A stretch of 64,000 nt of DNA from JAGPCK01 sp041675505 (GTDB lineage: Bacteria > Bacteroidota > Bacteroidia > UKL13-3), in NCBI GenBank assembly GCA_041675505.1, contig JBAYTR010000003.1:186001-250000 (forward strand). The letters run 5' to 3'. The translations under genes and the position numbers were made by a program. Below, in pieces: positions 35,595 to 43,682 of the stretch. Under the pieces are notes generated by a model. That model was not told where the DNA came from. It saw only the letters and a list, made by a program, of their open reading frames with translations, and did not search any database. Every line of letters starts with the position of its first letter. Within the stretch, counting starts at the first letter, position 1.

Positions 35595-37790
35595 ATGATT
35601 TGGCTAGCTTCTTTCCCCAGGTCAGGAAATACGTTTTTCCGAAATGCCATGTTTGAATTATATGGCATGGAGTCGTATGATTATTATCCTGTGCGCGGAG
35701 TTAAAATCAACGAAGACTACACCAAATACCCTATTGTAAAAACACATATGCTGCCTTGGCAGGTAGAACCTGCAGATGAGTCAATACCCGCAATATATTT
35801 GGTTCGTGATGGCAGAGATGCATTGGTTTCTATGGCTCACCAGCGAAAAGATATCATTGCACCGGGTAGTGATTTTAATGAGAATCTCAAAATGGCCATC
35901 GTAGCGGAGTATGGAAGCTATTTTGGTGGCTGGTCAGAAAATTGCCGTCAATGGATAAAAAGGTCTGATATCATTATTCGCTATGAAGATTTGATTTCTG
36001 ATAGCCGTGCCACCTTTGAAAGGGTACGCAAGCTGATGAATCTACCTGAACCCGATTACTCTAAGATTCCCACTTTCGAACAACTTAAATTTGGTCGACC
36101 ACAGTATGGAAATGGTACGGAGGAGTTGTTGGGAGGGGCGCAGATTGAAGATTATTCAAAAAAATTCTATCGCAAAGGAAAAGCAGGCGGGTGGCGTGAT
36201 GATATGAGTGTAGAAATGCACGATTTATTCTGGAGCTATCACGGAGAAATGATGGAGCATCTTGGCTACTCTTACAGTGGAGAAATCACACCTTTGCATC
36301 AGGATACCGACCGTCTGGTTATTTCAAAACTGGATTTGCCTTTGCAGGAAAGTCCCCGTAAAACTAAAGTACTTATTGAATCTTCAAAACTTTTGCTTTG
36401 GTACAATGAAGGAGCCAAAAGATACCTTATGGAGTTGTTGAAAGGTATGCTCGAAGTTGTGCAGGCCCCTAAAAGTAATTGGGAAATTGATATTTATGTG
36501 GGTGGCAAAATATACAGTCTGGAATCATGCGCACGATTTTTCTACAAAGATGCCCTGCTGGAAAAACACCTGATGGAGTATCGAAGCCTGGTAGCATCAG
36601 GTATTTCCAAAGATGAAATTACAGACCAGATAAAAGGAGCAAAATATTACAGAAAATTAAAAGTAGCTATCAGAAACCTTTCACGGCTTCTAAAAAGAAG
36701 TTCTGTTTACCAGCTTTATTTTCACACAGCTTATTTTATTAAGAAATACCCGTTCAGGTTCAAACTCAACACGTATTGGAATCAAGGCAGGAGAAAGTAC
36801 GGGTTAAAATCGAAGATTAAAGACCTCAGTCAGTATGACGTAATTCATTTGCCGGTGATGCAGAATTATAAAGCGTTTAAGGACATTCCCGGGAACTATG
36901 TAATTACAATGCACGATTTGACGCACATCTATTTTCCGCAATTTCATACCCAACGGAACATAGATTGTTGTAATGAAGCTATGAAGTTTATTGTTGATAA
37001 GGAAGCGGAAATAATCGCGATTTCTGAGTCTACTAAACATGATTACCTGAAGGAAACAAAAACCCCAGATAATGCAACGCAGGTAATTTATGAAGCTGCT
37101 GACAGAAAAAAATTCAGGCAACAAACCAACCACGATAAAATTCGTAGTACGTTGGATAATTATAAAATTCCGGATGTGCCATATTTACTTTGTTTGTCAA
37201 CACTGGAGCCCAGAAAGAATCTGGTGAACACCATTAAGGCGTTTAAGCAGTTTACCGATAAGCACCCTGATACCAAGCTTAATCTGGTAGTGGCAGGTAA
37301 AAACGGTTGGAACAATGATGAACTATTCACCCTTGAGATACGTAATAACCCCCGTATATTATTTACAGGTTTTGTTGCTGATGAAGACCTGCCCAACCTC
37401 TACTCTGGGGCATTGGCCCTCTCTTATGTGTCCTACTACGAAGGTTTCGGATTACCACCTTTGGAGGCCATGAGTTGCCGCACCCCAGTTATTTATGGTA
37501 ATAACAGCTCCATGATTGAAGTAGTAGGCAGCACAGGATATCAAGCAGACCCTGCCAATGTGGACAGCATAATGATACAAATGGAGAGTGTGTATTTTGA
37601 CCGGGAACTTAGAAATGAAAAGGCAACACTTTCCCTGCAACGTGCATTTACCTTTAGCTGGCGTAAGACAGTTATGGAAACGCTTGAATTATACAGCAAA
37701 GCGAAGGGTAAAAAACAACACGGGATGCCACAATCAAAAAATCATAACGTACACACAAAACGCCCTGAGGTGCACAGTGAGGTTCATTAA
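35595..37790 (+). CDS. Fusion of sulfotransferase and family 4 glycosyltransferase
   Basis: A 731-residue protein with two catalytic parts in one open frame. Residues 1 to about 235 are a sulfotransferase: PSB loop WLASFPRSGNTFFRN at the very N-terminus, 3'-phosphate motif YLVRDGRDALVSM. Residues about 255-710 are a GT-B glycosyltransferase like family GT4: MHDLTHIYFP, AISESTKHDYL, LSTLEPRKNLVNTI and the EX7E region YEGFGLPPLEAMSC. The tail of about 20 residues is basic and His-rich. A single enzyme that adds a sugar and sulfates it would ensure matched stoichiometry. No frameshift is needed to explain the joint frame. The acceptor is unknown. Confidence 0.85.
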   Translation: MIWLASFPRSGNTFFRNAMFELYGMESYDYYPVRGVKINEDYTKYPIVKTHMLPWQVEPADESIPAIYLVRDGRDALVSMAHQRKDIIAPGSDFNENLKMAIVAEYGSYFGGWSENCRQWIKRSDIIIRYEDLISDSRATFERVRKLMNLPEPDYSKIPTFEQLKFGRPQYGNGTEELLGGAQIEDYSKKFYRKGKAGGWRDDMSVEMHDLFWSYHGEMMEHLGYSYSGEITPLHQDTDRLVISKLDLPLQESPRKTKVLIESSKLLLWYNEGAKRYLMELLKGMLEVVQAPKSNWEIDIYVGGKIYSLESCARFFYKDALLEKHLMEYRSLVASGISKDEITDQIKGAKYYRKLKVAIRNLSRLLKRSSVYQLYFHTAYFIKKYPFRFKLNTYWNQGRRKYGLKSKIKDLSQYDVIHLPVMQNYKAFKDIPGNYVITMHDLTHIYFPQFHTQRNIDCCNEAMKFIVDKEAEIIAISESTKHDYLKETKTPDNATQVIYEAADRKKFRQQTNHDKIRSTLDNYKIPDVPYLLCLSTLEPRKNLVNTIKAFKQFTDKHPDTKLNLVVAGKNGWNNDELFTLEIRNNPRILFTGFVADEDLPNLYSGALALSYVSYYEGFGLPPLEAMSCRTPVIYGNNSSMIEVVGSTGYQADPANVDSIMIQMESVYFDRELRNEKATLSLQRAFTFSWRKTVMETLELYSKAKGKKQHGMPQSKNHNVHTKRPEVHSEVH

Positions 37791-37804
37791 TAACTTTGAT
37801 GTTA

Positions 37805-37812
37805 TATCTTTG
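37805..37812 (+). promoter_or_regulatory. -7 promoter box (TATCTTTG) upstream of the SGNH-like and MBOAT genes
   Basis: TAnnTTTG match in the 126-base gap after the fusion gene, about 104 bases before the SGNH-like gene. The intervening leader contains a small in-frame ORF. Confidence 0.4.
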
Positions 37813-37821
37813 AGCAGGGAG

Positions 37822-37920
37822 ATGTTTTTCGGCATGAAAATTTCAAAGACACAAGTTTTCTATACAGAGAATGCAATACTATGTTGGCAAAAAGATTTAT
37901 GCAATCTAATTAACAAATGA
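37822..37920 (+). CDS. Possible 32-residue leader ORF, translationally coupled to the next gene
   Basis: An ATG nine bases past the -7 box opens a short frame starting MFFGMKISKTQVF and ending at a TGA that overlaps the next start codon in an ATGA arrangement. It has no recognised domain or membrane helix. The overlap and position would suit a leader peptide or a translation-coupling element; chance is also possible for so short a frame. Confidence 0.25.
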   Translation: MFFGMKISKTQVFYTENAILCWQKDLCNLINK

Positions 37921-38978
37921 TTAAACAGCTTAACTCGCCATTCTTTAAATTTTTGTTGGCCTGTATTCTTGTCAACCTCGTCTGTTGGTGGGTTAATCCT
38001 TACAACGCTGTTCCTACAGCCAAACAGCAATCGCGCAATATATATCCTAAACGTGCATGGCCCGAGTATATCAGCGCAGCAAAAGACCCCGGGAAAAAAC
38101 TAGTAGTTATCATTGGAAATTCACAATCATATGGAGAGGTGGATGAAAACCCCGAGCATATATATCCGTCTTACTTACGTTCGAAGTTAATCCAAAAGGA
38201 TGTTGTGCTGGAGAACTGGTCAGTTAGAGGTATACGTACTTCAGATATTGAGCTGCTCTCTGCTAAAGCACTGCAAAAGGGTGCTGACATAATAGTGTTT
38301 GCTTTGGACATGAGCAATTTTGATGTTCCAGAAAATATTACACTCGACTACCCTAACACTGACATCAACCTTGTGTTGGCCAATGCTGAAGTAAGAAAAT
38401 TGATGCAACACTCATTGCTTGCTAAAAGTTACGGCATTGAAGATGTGCTGCGCAAAACACTGAGTAAGTATGTTCCTTTGGTAAGGCTCAGAAGTCCATT
38501 GTACAAAAGTCTTACAAGTGTGGTGAATAAGAATGATGAAATTCTTGTTTTCGGTAATCCTGTGAGTCGTGAATACAACCCTCAGATTAATGATTTTAAA
38601 CTCATGCGGGACAGACTCATGAATAAGAAGGTGAGTAAGAATTTTGAAATGAAAATTACTAAGGCCCATCTTCGAAGTTATCTTCATACAGCAACTTTAT
38701 TTGAATATTATCTTGCTCAGCGGGTAAAAGGCTGCCATACTAAAATTCTTTTTGTTTGGCAACCCCTCAATGTAAATGCAATCAAACCTGAGGAACGAAA
38801 ACTGATAGACCGGTTCAGAAATGATATGGAAAAATTGAATGCAAAGTTGGGCTTTAAGCAAAATAATATGTTAGAAGTTATTCCTGAAAGCGGGATGTCA
38901 ACTATTTCACATTTTAATATAGATGGTCATAAAATGTTTGCCGACTCTTTATACAACTACCTGAGCAATGAACTTTAA
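37917..38978 (+). CDS. Membrane-anchored SGNH/GDSL-like protein (probable acyltransfer partner of the MBOAT)
   Basis: A 353-residue protein with an N-terminal membrane helix (FFKFLLACILVNLVCWWVN) and an extracytoplasmic domain with SGNH landmarks. VVIIGNSQSYGEVDE supplies the nucleophile serine region, and STISHFNIDGHKMFAD near the C-terminus supplies the Asp/His pair. This resembles the AlgJ/AlgX and DltD pattern, in which an SGNH-like protein hands acyl groups supplied by a membrane MBOAT protein to a polysaccharide. The MBOAT gene overlaps its end by 11 bases, supporting that pairing. The family could not be named with certainty from sequence alone. Confidence 0.7.
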   Translation: MIKQLNSPFFKFLLACILVNLVCWWVNPYNAVPTAKQQSRNIYPKRAWPEYISAAKDPGKKLVVIIGNSQSYGEVDENPEHIYPSYLRSKLIQKDVVLENWSVRGIRTSDIELLSAKALQKGADIIVFALDMSNFDVPENITLDYPNTDINLVLANAEVRKLMQHSLLAKSYGIEDVLRKTLSKYVPLVRLRSPLYKSLTSVVNKNDEILVFGNPVSREYNPQINDFKLMRDRLMNKKVSKNFEMKITKAHLRSYLHTATLFEYYLAQRVKGCHTKILFVWQPLNVNAIKPEERKLIDRFRNDMEKLNAKLGFKQNNMLEVIPESGMSTISHFNIDGHKMFADSLYNYLSNEL

Positions 38979-40386
38979 CAGCATACTGTTTTTCGTTTTA
39001 GTAATCCCGGTACTGCTGCTGTATCGCTGGTTGCCGTGGAAATGGGGAAAGATTGCGCTGGTTATTGCCTCGTATGTTTTTTACGGATATGCCGAGCCTT
39101 GGTACATGATTCTGTTGTTTTATTCATCTGTGGTTGATTACATAGGTGCCATAATGATTCATGATGCCAAAAAAGAAATATGGCGCAAGGTGTGGTTGGC
39201 AATAAGTGTAATAGGTAACCTTGGCCTGCTGCTCACCTTTAAATACACTGATTTTATTATTGAAAATGTAAATGTTTTAGGAGCTGTATTTGATGTAACA
39301 CCCATTGAAAAACTAGGTTGGTTACTGCCCGTAGGTATTTCATTCTATACTTTTCAAACCTTATCGTATACTATTGATGTGTACAGGAAAGAAGCTGAGC
39401 CCTGTCGTGATTTCATGACTTTTGCGCTATACGTTGCCTACTTCCCGCAGTTGGTTGCTGGCCCTATTGAAAGGGCATCACACCTCATTAAACAATTGGG
39501 GGAAAAACATCAGGTAGATGCAGAGAATATCATGCAGGGTATTCAACGTATTTTGTGGGGGCTGGTAAAAAAGTGTGTAATAGCCGACCGACTCGCTATT
39601 TTGATTAATGAAGCATATGCCAATCCGGGAGAGATGCCTGCACCTGTGTTACTCATAGTGATGCCGGGTTTTATGTTGCAACTGTATCTTGACTTCAGTG
39701 CATACACAGATATCGCCATAGGTTTAGCCAGATTGATGGGTGTAAAACTTGCCGAGAATTTTAAACACCCGTTGGCTGCCCGTAACCCGGCAGATTTTTG
39801 GAACCGATGGCACATTACACTTACTACCTGGTTCAGAGATTATGTGTTTGTAACATTGGGCGGCTTAAAAAGGCAACAAATGACGAAGAGCCTCATCAAT
39901 ATCATGATTGTTTTTACCCTTACAGGTATATGGCATGGCGCACGATGGAATTTTGTGTTTTTTGGGGTATATGCAGGTTTAGGAGTGGCCGCATATCAAT
40001 ACATCAAAATATTTTCGCCCTGGCGCACTACCCGTCCATTATTAGGCAAGACAATTTTGGGCACTTCTTTGGCCGTTTTTTTACATACTGTTTATTATTC
40101 ACTGGGAGGTGTTTTCTTCAGAACTCCTGATATTGCCACGGCTCTTCAACTATACAAAGGTGCACTCTTTAACACCTGGCGCATAGCACATGAACATCAA
40201 CTGTATATTCTGTTTTTTACGTTGATGTTTGCGGTTCACTTTATACGTGACAGTGATAGCTATATGTCACGAATCAATGAAAAAATAAAGTTAATCCCCG
40301 TCTGGGTGTGGTGCACATTTTATGTAGTTGTGCTGGCTTTTTGGGCCTACGATTATCAGGTAACTTTCGTTTATTTCCAGTTTTAG
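38968..40386 (+). CDS. MBOAT family membrane O-acyltransferase (AlgI-like)
   Basis: A 472-residue multi-pass membrane protein of the AlgI/DltB branch. Family landmarks are LPVGISFYTFQTLSYTIDVY, YFPQLVAGPIERASHL, LYLDFSAYTDIAIGLAR, NFWNRWHITLTTWFRDY-like sequence and TGIWHGARWNFVFF, the last with the invariant active-site histidine. In this branch acyl groups, usually acetyl, are carried across the inner membrane and passed to an extracytoplasmic partner for O-acylation of a polysaccharide. The overlapping SGNH-like gene is the likely partner. Its stop overlaps the tail of the convergent DUF4293 gene by four bases. Confidence 0.93.
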   Translation: MNFNSILFFVLVIPVLLLYRWLPWKWGKIALVIASYVFYGYAEPWYMILLFYSSVVDYIGAIMIHDAKKEIWRKVWLAISVIGNLGLLLTFKYTDFIIENVNVLGAVFDVTPIEKLGWLLPVGISFYTFQTLSYTIDVYRKEAEPCRDFMTFALYVAYFPQLVAGPIERASHLIKQLGEKHQVDAENIMQGIQRILWGLVKKCVIADRLAILINEAYANPGEMPAPVLLIVMPGFMLQLYLDFSAYTDIAIGLARLMGVKLAENFKHPLAARNPADFWNRWHITLTTWFRDYVFVTLGGLKRQQMTKSLINIMIVFTLTGIWHGARWNFVFFGVYAGLGVAAYQYIKIFSPWRTTRPLLGKTILGTSLAVFLHTVYYSLGGVFFRTPDIATALQLYKGALFNTWRIAHEHQLYILFFTLMFAVHFIRDSDSYMSRINEKIKLIPVWVWCTFYVVVLAFWAYDYQVTFVYFQF

Positions 40387-40868
40387 CGAATGCGGTCGGC
40401 AGAGCGAACTAAATCTTCGTCTTTTTTAATCAACAGTAGAGTTCTGAAATTAAGATACATCAAAAATACAAACAGTATGCTGCCGAAGAAGGAACCCTTG
40501 ATAGCTTCCAACGGGCTGAAGGCGGGAATTACTCTGTAAGCATTAGAGAAAGTTAAAGCAACCAACAGTAGAATTAATATGAAGTTGTATTTGCACAATT
40601 TGATTTGTTTTACTCTGTTTTTAAACGAGAACAAAATGAACAGGTTGTATGCAATCAGTAAAAAAGTAGCACCAAACGTGAGCCATTGCGTTTCAGTTTG
40701 TATGATGTTTGCATTTTGATCAAACACATAAAATGCACGCAGGTTAAGAGAATAATGAGTCATTACATCTCCGTTCAGGGTCCATTGGTCTAACACCTGA
40801 CCGAAAGAAAGCACACATAAAATGGCGCAAATGCCTAACAGATAAACAGTTTGAATACGTTGAATCAT
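40383..40868 (-). CDS. DUF4293 family membrane protein
   Basis: A 161-residue protein with four membrane helices, starting MIQRIQTVYLLGICAILC. The MIQR.Q..YLL start and a final KDEDLVRSADRIR segment are the features of DUF4293, a family seen almost only in Bacteroidota and without known function. It is a single gene, divergent from the thiolase gene. Confidence 0.88.
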   Translation of the reverse strand: MIQRIQTVYLLGICAILCVLSFGQVLDQWTLNGDVMTHYSLNLRAFYVFDQNANIIQTETQWLTFGATFLLIAYNLFILFSFKNRVKQIKLCKYNFILILLLVALTFSNAYRVIPAFSPLEAIKGSFFGSILFVFLMYLNFRTLLLIKKDEDLVRSADRIR

Positions 40869-40940
40869 ATAGCTGAAATTTGGCGCAAGTTACAGCAAAA
40901 TCTCAAAACTAACCTGAGGTGCAGATGGGCAATTATTGTA

Positions 40941-40948
40941 TAAATTTG
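40941..40948 (+). promoter_or_regulatory. -7 promoter box (TAAATTTG) for the thiolase gene
   Basis: TAnnTTTG match 22 bases before the thiolase ATG at 40971. No -33 element is clear at the usual distance. Confidence 0.5.
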
Positions 40949-40970
40949 CGGCTTTATTAATATCATACAA

Positions 40971-42170
40971 ATGAAAGCAGTTTACGTTGTTGATGCAGTA
41001 AGGACACCCATCGGTCGTTATGCAGGTGCTCTGGCTCATGTTCGCCCCGATGATTTGGCCGCTCATGTTATTCGCGAGTTGGTAAAACGTAATCCGGCAA
41101 TTGCACACGATGATATTGAAGATGTGGTTTTGGGTGCCGCTAACCAAGCCGGTGAAGATAACCGCGATGTTGCCCGCATGGCTTTGCTGCTGGCAGGTTT
41201 GCCTGTTCACATAGGTGGTGTTACGGTAAATAGGTTGTGTGCCTCAGGTTTGCAAGCCATTATTGATGCCACACGTGGTATTATGAGCGGTAACGGAGAG
41301 GTTTACATAGCCGGAGGAACTGAGAGTATGAGTCGTGCTCCGTTTGTAATGGCAAAAGCTGATAGCGCTTTTGGCCGTACACCTGAAATTTATGATACTA
41401 CCATCGGTTGGCGTTTTACCAATAGAAAATTGGCTGAAATGTACCATCCGTATACCATGGGTGAAACTGCCGAAAATGTTGCTCAGCGCTGGAATTTGAG
41501 CCGTGATGAGCAGGATAATTTTGCTTTACAATCTCAGATTAAATATGCTGCAGCTCATGCGGCAGATAAATTTGCCAACGAGATAGTGCCCGTTTCTATA
41601 CCTCAGAAAAAAGCTGATGCGCTGGTGTTTGCGAAAGATGAACATCCACGTGCCACCAGTATGGAGGAATTAGGGAAACTAAAACCGGCATTCAAAAAAG
41701 ATGGAACTGTAACAGCTGGAAACTCATCAGGTGTGAATGACGGGGCAGCAGCTTTATTCATTGTTTCGGAAGATTACGTAAAAGCACACAACCTTAATCC
41801 GCTTGCTCGTGTGGTGTCTATGGCAGTAGCGGGATTGGATCCTGCTATCATGGGCATAGGTCCGGTACCTGCTTCACAAAAAGCATTGAAGCGGGCTGGT
41901 CTTACAGCAAATAACCTTTCATTAGTAGAATTAAATGAGGCATTTGCCTCTCAAAGTTTAGCCTGTGTGCAGGAGTTAGGTTTGAATCCCGATATAGTAA
42001 ACGTGAACGGAGGAGCCATTGCCTTAGGGCATCCGTTGGGTTGTAGTGGTGCTCGCATCAGTACCACACTTATTCATGAAATGCAAAAGCGTAACGGCAG
42101 CAAGTACGGACTGGCCACCATGTGTATAGGAGTTGGGCAGGGTGCTGCGGTTATTTATGAAAAGTGCTAA
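40971..42170 (+). CDS. Acetyl-CoA C-acyltransferase (thiolase)
   Basis: A 399-residue thiolase that cleaves 3-ketoacyl-CoA with CoA, or condenses acetyl-CoA in reverse. The acylated cysteine is in VNRLCASGLQAI, the catalytic histidine is in GGAIALGHPLGCSGAR and the second cysteine is in ATMCIGVGQGAAV. The degradative FadA/PcaF-type length and the SMSRAPF motif fit beta-oxidation or 3-oxoadipyl-CoA cleavage; the nearby paaD fragment makes a role in phenylacetate degradation possible but does not prove it. The 3' end overlaps the convergent GT-C-like gene by 20 bases. Confidence 0.95.
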   Translation: MKAVYVVDAVRTPIGRYAGALAHVRPDDLAAHVIRELVKRNPAIAHDDIEDVVLGAANQAGEDNRDVARMALLLAGLPVHIGGVTVNRLCASGLQAIIDATRGIMSGNGEVYIAGGTESMSRAPFVMAKADSAFGRTPEIYDTTIGWRFTNRKLAEMYHPYTMGETAENVAQRWNLSRDEQDNFALQSQIKYAAAHAADKFANEIVPVSIPQKKADALVFAKDEHPRATSMEELGKLKPAFKKDGTVTAGNSSGVNDGAAALFIVSEDYVKAHNLNPLARVVSMAVAGLDPAIMGIGPVPASQKALKRAGLTANNLSLVELNEAFASQSLACVQELGLNPDIVNVNGGAIALGHPLGCSGARISTTLIHEMQKRNGSKYGLATMCIGVGQGAAVIYEKC

Positions 42171-43620
42171 CAGAGTCTTCTCGGGCTACAAACACGCAAT
42201 ATTTCATCGTAAAATTGTTCGACAAGGAGTGAATAAAACACGTGTCGAGTTTCAGGTAGGGTTTTGCCAACAACGTGTCTAAAGACATGCTGTGTAAGGT
42301 AAACGACCAGTATTCATCCCATACAATAACTTCATTTGCTTTAAGCCGATAGTCAGGTTTTTTATAAAATAACTGGAATGCAGTTGAATCGTACAAGTTC
42401 TGATTTAAAAAATGAGACAATGCAGGGTCAGAAAAATAGAACGCGTCATCCGTATATTTTTCTTTTATGTAAGGAGATAATTGATGAGCCATAAACCGTT
42501 GCCCTTCATTCAAAGTGAAATCAGATTTTAGGTCAGCGGCTGTGGGTGTATATAAAAATGTGAAGTAGAACAGTGATATGAATAGTACACTTTCAGTTAC
42601 ATATTCTGTAGCCTTGCTTTGTAGCTTATATAACGGATAACTAACTACGTTAAATCCGGCAACGCACAATATAGCAATGCAGGGCATGGTTCCCATAATT
42701 ACCCGGGTAAGTCCGATGGAACCAAACATGCCAAAGGTCCAGAAAATGCTGTGTGCCATAAAAACCACTAAAAAACTTCCGCAAACCAACCAAAAAGATA
42801 GATGGAGTTGGGCGCTTTTCTTCGACTTGAGGTACTTAAAGATTGTATGTAAAATGCCCGTACTTAAAACAAAACAGGAAACCGGGCCAATCAGGTAATA
42901 CATACGAACAGGGAAATAATGCCAGTGTCTTTCGCCTTCTAATAATTCAGTTCTGGCATAGGGATTTTCAGTGAATACCCACAGAATACTGTCGTGGTAA
43001 GGGTAACCCATTAAACTAATAACCACATGCCCGGTGAGCAACCACGGCCACAAGCGCATCCGGTTAGCGGAATAGAGAAAAACCGCTGCCAACGGTAAAA
43101 TGAAGAGACCCTCTGTTCTGGCAAATGGAAGAAAAGAAAGTATTATCAGTCCGGCTTTCAAACGGTTGCTGCTTATCAGTAGTATCGCAACTGCAAGTAC
43201 CAAAGCAAAGGTGGGTTCCGTAAAAGCAGATGGGGTAACCTCAATGACTTCTGAAGCAAAGAAGAAAAAGAGTACAGTAAGCCAGGCTCTTTTTATACCC
43301 GCAATATAGGCCGTGTGGTAAGCTGCGGCACAGGCTATGCTCATCGCCAATACGTTGTAACATTTAACTGCTGTAAATCCTAGTTGAGCAAATGGAAAAC
43401 TGAGTAAGGTATACAAAGGCTTTCCCCAGTGATCAAAAAACAACGCCTGATTTTTAGCGGCACCTCTGGCAATTAAGTAGTGACAAAGGCTGTCTCCGTT
43501 ACCGGCTGTGCCGTCTGTAAAAACTACGGCACACAGCAGCACCACTGTGATGCTGCCCAAAAGAGTATAAAAGAAGCTGTGGGCAGAAATAAAAGAAGCT
43601 GAAAGTCTGTTAGTGTTCAA
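42151..43620 (-). CDS. GT-C-fold glycosyltransferase-like integral membrane protein
   Basis: A 489-residue protein with about ten membrane helices. The first extracytoplasmic loop has GDSLCHYLIARGAAKNQAL followed by DHWGKPLYTLL, which fits the Asp-containing loop and W.KP pattern of ArnT/PMT-like GT-C enzymes that use polyprenyl-phosphate sugars. The C-terminal 120 residues form a soluble extracytoplasmic tail. The start is TTG at 43620, nine bases after a TATATTTG box on the minus strand. The family could not be identified precisely. It may use the lipid-linked sugar made by a DPM1-like enzyme such as that at 707-1432, but that link is speculative. Confidence 0.62.
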   Translation of the reverse strand: MNTNRLSASFISAHSFFYTLLGSITVVLLCAVVFTDGTAGNGDSLCHYLIARGAAKNQALFFDHWGKPLYTLLSFPFAQLGFTAVKCYNVLAMSIACAAAYHTAYIAGIKRAWLTVLFFFFASEVIEVTPSAFTEPTFALVLAVAILLISSNRLKAGLIILSFLPFARTEGLFILPLAAVFLYSANRMRLWPWLLTGHVVISLMGYPYHDSILWVFTENPYARTELLEGERHWHYFPVRMYYLIGPVSCFVLSTGILHTIFKYLKSKKSAQLHLSFWLVCGSFLVVFMAHSIFWTFGMFGSIGLTRVIMGTMPCIAILCVAGFNVVSYPLYKLQSKATEYVTESVLFISLFYFTFLYTPTAADLKSDFTLNEGQRFMAHQLSPYIKEKYTDDAFYFSDPALSHFLNQNLYDSTAFQLFYKKPDYRLKANEVIVWDEYWSFTLHSMSLDTLLAKPYLKLDTCFIHSLSNNFTMKYCVFVAREDSVSTFHK

Positions 43621-43628
43621 AACAGATT

Positions 43629-43636
43629 CAAATATA
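43629..43636 (-). promoter_or_regulatory. -7 promoter box (TATATTTG) for the GT-C-like gene
   Basis: Minus-strand TAnnTTTG match ending nine bases before the TTG start at 43620. Transcription would begin within a few bases of the start codon. Confidence 0.45.
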
Positions 43637-43667
43637 CAATTCGGACCTCATTTTCTTAAAAGCCTCT

Positions 43668-43675
43668 TATCTTTG
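43668..43675 (+). promoter_or_regulatory. -7 promoter box (TATCTTTG) for truA
   Basis: Match to TAnnTTTG ending seven bases before the truA ATG at 43683, another leaderless or very short leader arrangement. Confidence 0.5.
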
Positions 43676-43682
43676 CCGTTTC

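Noticed and set aside
37588..37920. A 110-residue plus-strand frame
   Set aside because: Most of it lies inside the fusion gene in another frame. Only the last 32 codons, beyond the fusion stop, are kept as a low-confidence leader ORF.
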